Assembly (NCBI GenBank): GCA_016858145.1
Contig: JAEHOE010000133.1
Location: 290,793-354,792, forward strand
DNA length: 64,000 bases
Source: Edaphochlamys debaryana
Lineage: Eukaryota > Chlorophyta > Chlorophyceae > Chlamydomonadales
Reading direction: 5' to 3'
This document shows positions 11,001 to 23,000 of the stretch, one piece after another (position 1 is the first letter of the stretch; every line of letters begins with the position of its first letter). The notes below the pieces were generated by a model. It searched no databases. It saw only the letters and a list, made by a program, of their open reading frames with translations, and had not been told where the DNA came from. Both the position numbers and the translations under genes were made by a program.

Positions 11001-14000
11001 GGTGGGATCTCAACGTGTACCAAGACGCCACCTCCGGCCGCTGGACCGACCCCGCGTGGACGGCGCAGGGCGCGTGGCTGGGCGGCGGCAGCCTGCGCGA
11101 GGCGACGTGGGCCGAGGGCAGCAGCTACTGCTCTTGGCCGTTCGTGGAGTGCGCTGCGGGGTGCGAGTCGTCCCACGCGCTGACGGCTCTGGACCTGCGC
11201 AACGCGAGCCTGTACATCTGGCAGCTGGACTTCTCGCCCTTCGAGGCGGCGCTCAGCGAGGCGGAGCGGGCGGACGTGTGGTACATGTGAGGCAGGGACG
11301 GGGCTGGGAGGGCGGGGAGGGGCACGGGGCACGGCAGGGCTGTCTCGAGCGGCGGGTTGCCTGCATGCCCGCCTCCGCGAGGCCCGTGAGGCCGTCTGTC
11401 CTGCTCTTGACTCCAGAAGCCCCCCTGCATCGCCCCCCTACTAAAACCTCCCCCTCAGCAACCTGAGCCACAACTTCATCGGCGGCGTGCTGCCCGCCAA
11501 CCTTCCGTCCATCTTCCCCGCCCTGGAGCACCTCAGCCTCGACCACTGCCGCTACGTGCCGTACAGCACGCCCGACCCCTATGACCCGGACGCGCCGCTG
11601 CCGCCCAACCCGGCCGCGTCGCTCAACTTCAACTGGCAGCACATGCCAGGCAAGCGACCGAGGGGGCATCTCGCAGACGGGTCTCACAGCACAGGGCTTA
11701 CGTGCATGCACCGGTCAGGGCCGGGCTGCTGTCCCCCGCTGTGACCTGCCGTGTCTGTTGAGACCACTGTCGTTCCGTGTTGATCAAGCGCTCTAACATC
11801 CTGTGCCGTCGCCCGCCCCCCCTCCCCAGGCACGGGCGAGTCTGCCGACTGGTGCTCCCCCTCCGACGTGAATCCCGAAGGCTGGTTTGACTTTGTGCTG
11901 AGCGGCCCCATCCCCGAGGAGTGGGGCGCCTGGGCCGGCAGCCTGCGCACGCTGCGTCTGCAGCACCAGGCGCTTTCGGGGAGCCTCCCCGAGGCGCTTC
12001 GGGGACCGGGCAGCGCCGTGGTCAGCTGGAGGCTGCAGGGAAACGCGGAGCTGTGCGGGCCGCTGCCAGGTGCGGTAGCGGGAGGGAAGGCAGGGAGTGG
12101 TGGATGCCGAAGGGGCGGACCATCTGTACGTTTAGCGCGTTGCCTACTTGACGGTAACCCTCCTCCGCCCCGCCCCGCCCCGCCCCGCCCCGCCTCGCCC
12201 CGCCCCGCCCCGCCCCCCAGAGTCTGCGAGCCCGCTCAACTCTGTGCTGTTCCTGGGGACCAAGCTGGGCACACACTGGTGGGACCCGGACGCAGGGGCC
12301 TGCGTCCCCGCGCCCCTGTCGCCCCCGGACTTCCCCGCCCCGCTGGCCCCCTCGGTGCCGCTCATCGCTTGCTTCGGGGGAAAGGCCAGGTGTCCCCCAC
12401 CCCCGCCGCCCTCTCCACCTCGGCTGCCTCCGTCCCCTCCCTCGTCTGGTCCGCCGCCCGTGCCCATGCCCCGTATGCGCCCCCCGCGTCCGCCCCTGCC
12501 GCCCGTGCGCCCTCCTCGGCCGCCCGCCGGCCCACCCCCGCCGCCGGGTCAGCCGCTGCCTCCCTCGTCTCCCCCGCGTGTCCCTCCGGCCGTGCCCCCG
12601 CCTGTTGCGCCTCCGTCTCCTCCCTCTCTGCCTCCGCCTCCCAGCCCTCGTCCTCCGGCTCCCCTTCCTCCGCAGCCCTCCCCACCCTCTCCCAAGCCGC
12701 CCTCCCCGCAACCTCCGTCTCCTCCGCCTCCATCTCCACGGCCCCCGTCCCCGCCTCCGCCCTCTCCCCAGCCGCCTTCACCCGCTCCGCCGTCGCCACC
12801 GCCTCCGTCCCCCCAGCCTCCGTCCCCTCCTCCTCCCTCTCCGCAACCCCCCTCCCCGTCTCCACCGTCCCTTCAGCCGCCCTCACCGCTGCCACCCTCG
12901 CCGCAGCCCCCTTCACCCCCTCCGCCCTCTCCGCAGCCTCTCAGCCCACAGCCTCCTTCACCCACCTCGCCCTCTCCACGGCCCCCCTTCCCACAGCCTC
13001 CGTCGCCGCTGCCACCCTCTCCGGAGCCGCCTGCACCGCAGCCTCCGTCGCCGCCGCCACCCTCTCCGGAGCCGCCTGCACCGCAGCCTCCGTCGCCGCC
13101 GCCACCCTCTCCGGAGCCGCCCGTCCCACAGCCTCCGTCGCCGCCGCCACCCTCTCCAGAGCCGCCCGTCCCGCAGCCCCCGTCACCATCGCCACCCTCT
13201 CCGCAACCTCCCTCCCCGTCTCCGCCGTCCCCTCAGCCGCCCTCACCGCTGCCAGCCTCGCCGCAGCCCCCTTCACCCCCTCCGCCCTCTCCGCAGCCTC
13301 TCACCCCACAGCCTCCTTCACCCACCTCGCCCTCTCCACGGCCCCCCTTCCCGCAGCCTCCGTCGCCGCTGCCACCCTCTCCGGAGCCGCCCGCACCGCA
13401 GCCTCCGTCGCCGCTGCCACCCTCTCCGGAGCCGCCTGCACCGCAGCCTCCGTCGCCGCTGCCACCCTCTCCGGAGCCGCCTGCACCGCAGCCTCCGTCG
13501 CCACCGCCACCCTCTCCGGAGCCGCCTGCACCGCAGCCTCCGTCGCCGCTGCCACCCTCTCCGGAGCCGCCTGCACCGCAGCCTCCGTCGCCGCTGCCAC
13601 CCTCTCCGGAGCCGCCTGCACCGCAGCCTCCCTCGCCGCCGCCACCCTCTCCGGAGCCGCCTGCACCGCAGCCTCCGTCGCCGCCGCCACCCTCTCCGGA
13701 GCCGCCCGTCCCACAGCCTCCGTCGCCGCCGCCACCCTCTCCAGAGCCGCCCGTCCCGCAGCCCCCGTCACCATCGCCACCCTCTCCGCAACCTCCCTCC
13801 CCGTCTCCGCCGTCCCCTCAGCCGCCCTCACCGCTGCCAGCCTCGCCGCAGCCCCCTTCACCCCCTCCGTTCTCTCCGCAGCCTCTCACCCCACAGCCTC
13901 CTTCACCCACCTCGCCCTCTCCACGGGCCCCCTTCCCACAGCCTCCGTCGCCGCCGCCACCCTCTCCGGAGCCGCCTGCACCGCAGCCTCCGTCGCCGCT

Positions 14001-17000
14001 GCCACCCTCTCCGGAGCCGCCTGCACCGCAGCCTCCGTCGCCGCTGCCACCCTCTCCGGAGCCGCCTGCACCGCAGCCTCCGTCGCCGCCGCCACCCTCT
14101 CCGGAGCCGCCTGCACCGCAGCCTCCGTCGCCGCCGCCACCCTCTCCGGAGCCGCCCGTCCCACAGCCTCCGTCGCCGCCGCCACCCTCTCCGGAGCCGC
14201 CCGTCCGGCAGCCCCCGTCACCATCGCCACCCTCTCCGCAACCTCCCTCCCCGTCTCCGCCGTCCCCTCAGCCGCCCTCACCGCTGCCAGCCTCGCCGCA
14301 GCCCCCTTCACCCCCTCCGCCCTCTCCGCAGCCTCTCACCCCACAGCCTCCTTCACCCACCTCGCCCTCTCCACGGCCCCCCTTCCCGCAGCCTCCGTCG
14401 CCGCTGCCACCCTCTCCGGAGCCGCCTGCACCGCAGCCTCCGTCGCCGCCGCCACCCTCTCCGGAGCCGCCTGCACCGCAGCCTCCGTCGCCGCTGCCAC
14501 CCTCTCCGGAGCCGCCTGCACCGCAGCCTCCGTCGCCGCTGCCACCCTCTCCGGAGCCGCCTGCACCGCAGCCTCCGTCGCCGCTGCCACCCTCTCCGGA
14601 GCCGCCTGCACCGCAGCCTCCGTCGCCGCTGCCACCCTCTCCGGAGCCGCCTGCACCGCAGCCTCCCTCGCCGCTGCCACCCTCTCCGGAGCCGCCTGCA
14701 CCGCAGCCTCCGTCGCCGCTGCCACCCTCTCCGGAGCCGCCTGCACCGCAGCCTCCGTCGCCGCTGCCACCCTCTCCGGAGCCGCCTGCACCGCAGCCTC
14801 CGTCGCCACCGCCACCCTCTCCGGAGCCGCCTGCACCGCAGCCTCCGTCGCCGCTGCCACCCTCTCCGGAGCCGTCCGTCCCACAGCCTCCGTCGCCGCC
14901 GCTACCCTCTCCGCAGCCTCAAACCCCACAGCCTCCTTCACCGACCGCGCCCTCTCCAGAGCCCCCCTCCCCGCAGCCTCCGTCGCCGCCGCCACCCTCT
15001 CCGGAGCCGCCTGCACCGCAACCTCCGTTACCATCGCCACTCTCTCCGCAACCTCCCTCCCCGTCTCCGCCGTCCCTTCAGCCGCCCTCACCGCTGCCAC
15101 CCTCGCCGCAGCCCCCTTCACCCCCTCCACCCTCTCCGCAGCCTCTCACCCCACAGCCTCCTTCACCCACCTCGCCCTCTCCGGAGCCCCCCTTCCCACA
15201 GCCTCCGTCGCCGCTGCCACCCTCTCCGGAGCCGCCCGCACCACAGCCTCCGTCGCCGCCGCCACCCTCTCCGGAGCCGCCCGCACCGCAGCCCTCGTCG
15301 CCGCAACCACCCTCTCCGGAACCGCCCGTCCCACAGCCTCCGTCGCCGCCGCCACCCTCTACGGAGCCGCCTGCACCGCAGCCTCCGTCGCCGCTGCCAC
15401 CCTCTCCGGAGCCGCCTGCACCGCAGCCTCCGTCGCCGCTGCCACCCTCTCCGGAGCCGCCCGTCCCACAGCCTCCGTCGCCGCCGCTACCCTCTCCGCA
15501 GCCTCAAACCCCACAGCCTCCTTCACAGACCGCGCCCTCTCCAGAGCCCCCCTTCCCGCAGCCTCCGTCACCATCGCCACCCTCTCCGCAACCTCCCTCC
15601 CCGTCTCCGCCGTCCCCTAAGCCGCCCTCACCGCTGCGACCCTCGCCGCAGCCCCCTTCACCCCCTCCACCCTCTCCGCAGCCTCTCACCCCACAGCCTC
15701 CTTCACCCACCTCGCCCTCTCCAGAGCCCCCCTTCCCACAGCCTCCGTCGCCGCCGCCACCCTCTCCGGAGCCGCCCGCACCACAGCCTCCGTCGCCGCC
15801 GCCACCCTCTCCGGAGCCGCCCGCACCGCAGCCCTCGTCGCCGCAACCATCCCCTCCGGAACCGCCCGTCCCACAGCCTCCGTCGCCGCCGCCACCCTCT
15901 CCGGAGCCGCCCGTCCTGCAGCCTCCGTCGCCGCCGCCACCCTCTCCGGCACCGCCCGTCCCACAGCCTCCGTCGCCGCCGCCACCCTCTCCGGAGCCGC
16001 CCGCACCGCAGCCCTCGTCGCCGCAACCACCCCCTCCGGAACCGCCCGTCCCACAGCCTCCGTCGCCGCCGCCACCCTCTCCGGAGCCGCCCGTCCTGCA
16101 GCCTCCGTCGCCGCCGCCACCCTTTCCGGCACCGCCCGTCCCACAGCCTCCGTCGCCGTCGCCACCCTCCCTGGAGCCGCCCGTCCCGCAGCCTCCGTCG
16201 CCGCCGCCACCCTCTCCGGAGCCGCCCGTCCTGCAGCCTCCGTCGCCGCCGCCACCCTCTCCGGAGCCGCCTGCACCGCAACCTCCGTCACCATCGCCAC
16301 CCTCTCCGCAACCCCCCTCCCCGTCTCCGCCGTCCCCTCAGCCGCCCTCACCGCTGCCACCCTCGCCGCAGCCCCCTTTACCCCCTCCCCCCTCTCCGCA
16401 GCCTCAAACCCCACAGCCTCCTTCACCCACCTCCCCCTCTCCAGAGCCCCCCTTTCCGCAGCCTCCGTCGCCGCCGCCACCCTCTCCGGAGCCGCCTGCA
16501 CCGCAACCTCCGTCACCATCGCCACCCTCCCCGCAACCTCCCTCCCCGTCTCCGCCGTCCCCTCAGCCGCCCTCACCGCTGCCAACCTCTCCGCAGCCCC
16601 CTTTACCTCCTCCGCCCTCTCCGCAGCCTCTCACCCCACAGCCTCCTTCACCCACCTCGCCCTCTCCACGGCCCCCCTTCCCACAGCCTCCGTCGCCGCC
16701 GCCACCCTCTCCGGAGCCGCCCGCACCGCAGCGCCCGTCGCCGCAACCACCCTTTCCACGACCCCCCTTCCAACAGCCTCCGTCGCCGCCGCCACCCTCT
16801 CCGGAGCCGCCCGTCCCACAGCCTCCGTCGCCGCCGCCACCCTCTCCGGAGCCGCCTGCACCGCAACCTCCGTCACCATCGCCACCCTCCCCGCAACCTC
16901 CCTCCCCGTCTCCGCCGTCCCCTCAGCCGCCCTCACCGCTGCCAGCCTCGCCGCAGCCCCCTTTACCTCCTCCGCCCTCTCCGCAGCCCCTCACCCCACA

Positions 17001-20000
17001 GCCTCCTTCACCCACCTCGCCCTCTCCACGGCCCCCCTTCCCACAGCCTCCGTCGCCGCCGCCACCCTCTCCGGAGCCGCCCGTCCTTGTCCTGCCTGGT
17101 GTGCCTCCGCAGCCTCCTCCGGGCGTGCCCTCCCTGCCGCCACCCGGCGCCCCTCCGCCTCCGTCTCCCGGGGTGCCTGCATTTCCGCCACCCGGCACGC
17201 CCCCGCCTCCTCCTCCTGACGGGCCCCCGCCGCCTCCCCCTGGCGTCTCGCCTCCGCCTTCGCCGGGTGTGCCTCCGCCGCCCCCTTCGGGTGCGCCTCC
17301 CCCGCCGCCTCCCGGCGCCCCTCCGCCTCCGCCTTCCGGCACGCCCCCGCTTCCTCTGCAGGTTGCGCCCCCTCCGCCTCCGCCTCCTGGCACGCCCCCG
17401 CCTCCTCTTCCTGTTGCGCTTCCGCCGCCCCCGCCTCCTGGCACGCCCCCGCCTCCTCTTCCTGTTGCGTTCCCGCCGCCCCCGCCTCCTGGCTCGCCCC
17501 CGCCTCCTCCTCCTGATGCGCCTCCGCCGCCTCCTCCTGATGCGCCCCCGCCACCTCCGCCAGGCATGCCGATACCTCCTCGTCCGCCCAGGGCGCCTCG
17601 CCGTCCCCCGCCTTTACAGACGGACATATCCTCAGATTTCCCGCCGAATCCTTCGCCATTTGCCGTCTTCATCCCGTCACCGACTTCCCCAAGCCCGGTT
17701 CCGACCATCTTTGACGCCCTTCATCCACCTTCACCGCTTCCGTCATTGCCGTCGTCCGACATGGGATCACCTCCCCCTTTTCCTCTGTCCCCATCACCCG
17801 GTATCCGTGGTACTCCCCCCCCGCCGCCACCCCCACCTCCTCCCACAAGCACTCCGCCTCCACCTCCCCCGCCTCCCCTCGAACCGCGGACTCGAGCCCC
17901 GCCCAGCATTCCGATGCCGTTTGAACTGTCCGTCACCGGGCCCCGAGTTAGCCCCAGTGGCCTTCCCTTGTTGCCTCCTGCGCCGCCGGGTCTTGCGCGG
18001 CCGCCCCTACCACGCCCGCAGTCTCCGCCGACGCCTGGAGGCAATGCCACTGGAGCACAGACGCGTGTTGGCCCGCCGATGCCCCCTGAACCCCAAGCCC
18101 CGGCCCCGCCCATGTTGGGCGACTCGTCTCTCTACATTGCCAGCAGCTGCGGTGCCATGGGAGGAGGTGGGCCGTGCGCGGCTGCGGGTCGGGGCACGAT
18201 GCAGAGCGCGAACGCTTGGCATCACTGTGCTCCATGTCTTGGTTCGCACGTGTTCATCCTAGCCCTCCACCTCTCCCGCTCATTGTCCCGACTTGCGCTG
18301 GCGCCTGCGCTCTCCCTCAACCCCCGCCCACCTTCATCCTCCACCCTCCGCAGGCGTGGGCTACGTGGTGGCGCCCCAGGACGATCCGCTGGTCCCCACC
18401 TTCGCAGCGGCCTACCTTGGACAGGTTGGCGAGGGAGGGAGCGGCGGTGGGGTGGCGGCGGCTGGGCCACTTGACCCTTACTATATATGTCCTCCTCAAC
18501 CCCTTACCAGCCCTGACCCCATCCTTTCGCCGCCGCCTCTTCGCCGCTCCTCCGCAGGCGGTTTCCTCTCAGGCGCTGTCCCTCGAGACCGCTGCTGTGC
18601 TCGTGTCCGACACGCTGTGGGAAGCGCTGGGCGACACGAGGGGCCCCGCCGACCCCAGGGCGGCTGCGGTTCGCGCCAGCCTGTCCCGCCGCGTCAAGAC
18701 CCGCCCCGGCGCCGCCACCGCGGTACTGCTCATGCCCTCCGGCGCCACGGACGTATCGGCGCTCGTGTCAGCCATGGCCGGGGTCAGCATATCGTGCGCA
18801 CTGGTGCGTTTTGGGAGGGAAGCCAGTCTGCAGCCGTCCTGGTGAGCGGCTCGGCTTCACTGACCTCCATTTGCTCCCTCCTGCCCCTCCCCTCTCCTTA
18901 CCGCCCTCTCCCCCAGATGGACCCCTTTCTGGGCACGCCCCTGGGCTCCCGCGGCGGCTCCTGGCCCAACCGTGTGGCCTCCTCCGCCGCCACGGCCCAG
19001 GTGCCGGACGCCACGGCGGTGGAGTGGATCTCCTGCAGCAGCGCCCGGGCCCAGGCGCTGGCGGCGGTGACCGTGGGGGGCGCCAGCAGGCCCCTGGCGG
19101 TCAGCATTACTGTGCCGGGGGGTGAGTCGGGGGCAGCATTGGGGAGGAGCTGGAGCGCGTGCATGGCCGTGTGTGCCAGCCGTGTGTTGACCCACCCAGA
19201 AAGCAACTGTTATCTCCTCGACGCTCTAACCTCGTCCCGCATTCCAGGCGGCACGCTGCGGCTCATCTCGTTCAACCTCCTCAACGTGGCACCCGGGGTG
19301 GCCGCCGCAGCCGTCACCGCTGACGTGGACACGGCATGCTCCGCGCCGCCCCCCGCACCCGCGCCCCCAGCCCCTCCCCCGCCCGGCGCCTGGGCTCCCT
19401 GCGCCGACTGCTCCGGGGTCGCCCTCCTGGGCGTGCCCCGGGCCGCCCTCACAGCCCTCGCCGCCCTGCCCCCCTCCCTGGCCGAACTTTCCAACGACCT
19501 GGGGCCCCGCCTCGTCGACGCATTCGGAGCCCTGGCCTTCCCCGACCTAACGCCAGCGTACGACGCTGACGTGGCGGCGCTGGTGTACGACGCGCCGAGC
19601 CTCTTCATGTCCGACGCGGTCCTCAAGCAGGCCCTCACGGGCCCGGCCTCGGGGCCCGCGCTCCTGCGCCGCGTCCGGCGCCGCCCCGCCACCGCCACCA
19701 CGGTGCTCCTCAGTGAGCCGCTCGCGGGCGCTGCTGCGGCACTGCTGCGGCTGCTGACCGGGAACGACGCGGCGGAGTGCGGCCTGGTGGGTGGGGGCAG
19801 GGCGAGAACGGGCGGGAGCGGAGCAAGGGGTGGGGCCACGGTTGCGGAGGAGCGCAGGCCCAGGCAAGCGAAGCTCCGGGGCCTATCCACGCTTCCGTGC
19901 CAACCCATCCGCCGTTGGGCTTATCGGTGTGCTGCTCCTCAGGTCCAGGCGAGGAGCGGGCGGCTGGTGGCCGGAGGCGGGAGGCCGACCTGGACGGAGG

Positions 20001-23000
20001 GCATCGCCCCCGCCAACGGCACCGCCCCCACACGCCCCACGCGCCTCGACGCCACCACCACGGGGGGAGGCGGCGGCGCCGTGAGGGTGAGCCTGGCCCT
20101 CAGCTGCGCGGCGGGGGGGCCCGCCCCCATCGTCGCCCGCGTGGTGGCGGACGTGAGCAGCGAGGAGGCACCCGTGGTGGTGGAGGTGCGGCCTTACGCC
20201 AACGGTGAGAAGAGGGGCCGACTGGGCTACTGCGCTACTCGCATAGTTACTGTGGCTTCATTGGACGCCTGTTGCAGTGCAGTGCTCGCCTCGTTTCCTA
20301 CGCCGAATCCTCTCCACTTCCCCCCAGGCGGACTCCTGCGCCTGGTGCCCGCCGCGCTGCTGCTGACGCACCCCGGCACGGTGCGGGCGGCCCTGACAGA
20401 GGGAGTCACCGAACGGCCCTGCAGCGCCCTCGCCTCGCCGCCGCCCCGCCCGCCGCCCTCGCCGCCGCCGCCCGGGCCCCGCCCGCCCGCGCCGCCGTCC
20501 CCGCAGCCGCCGCCGTCGCCCCCGCTGCCCCGCTACGCAGCGGACGTACGGTACCGCGAGGGATTATGTGAGCTGCCTGGCGTACGGGGGAGCAAGGGGA
20601 GAATGTTTACAGGATATCCTGTATATAACCTGAATACCTTTAATGGCTTGAGAACGGTGCCCGAAGCTCACAGCCTTTAATCACGCGGTCTCATCGCCCT
20701 CCCCCACATGGCCATATGGACATCCCAACCCTTGCAGGCATGTCGAGCGTCCAGGTGCCCAGCGACGCCGCCACACTGGAGCCCCTCCTCCGGGACTATT
20801 TCCCGCCGGTGAGCGCCCACGCCCGTCACCCCCTCCCTCGCACGGCCCCTCCTCCCCTCACTGCAAGCGCCTCCCGCTCCTCCCTCCCTCAAGCCCTCCC
20901 CTCCCTCCGCGCATCCCCCCACAGACGGCCTCCGTGGCCTCCCTGCCCTCCACCGCCCCCGCGCTCCTCCTCTCCGAGTCCGCCCTGCGCGCCCTGGTGG
21001 AGGCGGTGGACGACTCTGCTCGGCAGGCGCTGGTGGACTGGTCGCGGGGCCCGGGCAGGACCATCACGCTGCTGCTGTCGGCCGACCCCGGGGCCTCGAC
21101 CGTGACTCTGCTCACGGCGCTCAACGCTTACACCCGGATGCGCTGCGGACTGGTGGGGCTGCATGCACGGGGTCGTGGGGAGCTATCTTTTCTGGGGACT
21201 TGGCTCTTGTGCCCGGTGACGGCGCCAGACTGCCAGCGCCTAACCTCCCCTGGCTATCTCTCATTCATTAACTTGGTGCCTTGGTAATAAGCTGCTGCTG
21301 ACACGTGCAACACCACCCCCGTCTACCACATCTCTCGTTCATTCCCTCCGCCAGACCGACCCCTCCACGGGCGCGCTGCTGCAGTCCGGCGCCTCCTTCG
21401 CCAGCAGCGTGGGGGCGCAGGGGGCTGCGGCGCTGGACGGAGTGGAGAGGGTGCCGGGGGTGGCCTGCGCCTCGCCCGCAGCCCGGGCGGAGGCGGTGGC
21501 GGCGGACACTGGGGCACCGCTCATCGTCACACTGCCACTGGCAACAGGTGGGTGCTGCACGGGGGGAGGAAGCGCTGTGACTGATGCGCCAAACACATTC
21601 TATGCCCAGACTTCCAACCCCGCACCCAACACCTCCCGCAACCCCCCGTAGGTGCCACCCTCCGCCTGGCCTCCCTGGCGCTGATGCAGCGGTCACCGTC
21701 GGACCTGGCCGCGGCGGTGCTGGCGGGCACTCCCGCGTGCAGGGGCCTGCCGCCGCCGCCGCCCGCGCCCGCACCGCCGCGCGGCCTGCTGACCTACCTG
21801 GGGGTCAGCGGCTCTGATGAGGGCTCACGGCGTGGACTGAGCGAGGGCGCCGGTGGCTCATGTAGGCACAGGGATTAGGAGACGGGGTCCAGCTGGGGTA
21901 GCTTAGATAGCCCAAAAACGCTCTGCCCGTTCTGTATGGATGATTCGCCAGTCTCGTACCTTACTCCCATACGTGACCCCTACACGGCCACCCGCAGGCG
22001 TTACGTGCGTGCTCGCTGCCAACGAGGACCCCTCCTTCGCCGCCTTCGTTGAGTCAGCCTTTCCCGAGGTATGTGGTTGCACGCCGCTACCCCGTCACCT
22101 GTCCACCTACGCCTGCTTTCACGCCGTATGCCAATCAGCGCTGCCTTCTTCCCGCCGTCTCCTGACCTCCCCCTTACCGCACACCCCCCACCCCGCAGCT
22201 GCGACCGCTTCCCTCCCTCGGCCTCGACGCACCCGCCCTGCTCCTCTCCACCGCCGGCTGGGACCTCCTCAACCGCTTCGGCGACCGGGCCCTGCTGACT
22301 CAGCTTTTCACGTGGACCGCCCAGTCCAGTCTGACCCTGGCCCTCTCCGACACCGCCAGTGCCGCCTCCATCGGCACTGCACTAGCCAAGCTGACCGGCA
22401 GCGATGGCCTGCGGTGCGGCCTGGTGGAGCCAGCCTCCGTCACCCCCCGCCTCTCCTGGAACGACAGCGCCGTCGTCGTACCGCCCCTGGGCGCCGTGCA
22501 CGTGCTGCCGTACGAGGAGGGGTTGTACGGCATCAGCTGCGCATCCGGGGCCGAGCTGGCCGTCACCGCCACTGCGGTTACGCGAGCGGGGGGCGGCCGG
22601 GTGCCCGTGGCGGTGGAGGTCGCGCTCCCAGCGGGGGGCAGGCTGAGGCTTGTGGCGGCCAGGAGCCTGGCAGTGGTTGAGTTCGCCGAGGCTCTGGCGG
22701 CGGATGTATGGGGCGATGCGCCAGAGTGCGTGGCCCCAGCCCCGCCGCCCCCGCGCAGCAGCAGCAAGCCTCCGGGCGCTCCACCGTTGCCGAGCGCCAG
22801 CAACGGTAGCCCGAGCCTGCAGCCTCCGCTGCCGGCTGCGGGGACTCCGCCAGCGCCGCCGCCACTGCCACCCAGCGGACGTGGCGGGGCGCCGCCGGCA
22901 GCAGTGCCGTCGCCGTCGCCTTCGCCGCCTTCAATTCCCCCGGAGGACGCCGGACCGGAGTGGACGAGCGGCTGCGTGTCGTACTCCGACGCCAGCGGCG

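Noticed and set aside
3821..12214. The (CCCCG)n tracts as a CRISPR-like array
   Set aside because: Simple pentanucleotide repeats without spacers, in a eukaryotic intron.
11868..15620. 1,250-codon Ala/Thr/Ser-rich open frame
   Set aside because: It is an alternate frame of the stop-free 45-nt array. The SPPP frame joins flanking exons in phase; this one does not.
13301..16585. Minus-strand Glu/Ala-rich helical frames ([11 protein letters not shown] type)
   Set aside because: Antisense shadows of the array, repeated with the same 45-nt period and without promoters or splice sites.
12578..18262. 1,894-codon Arg/His/Leu-rich open frame
   Set aside because: Also a shadow frame of the array, with no link to a start, splice sites or known domains.
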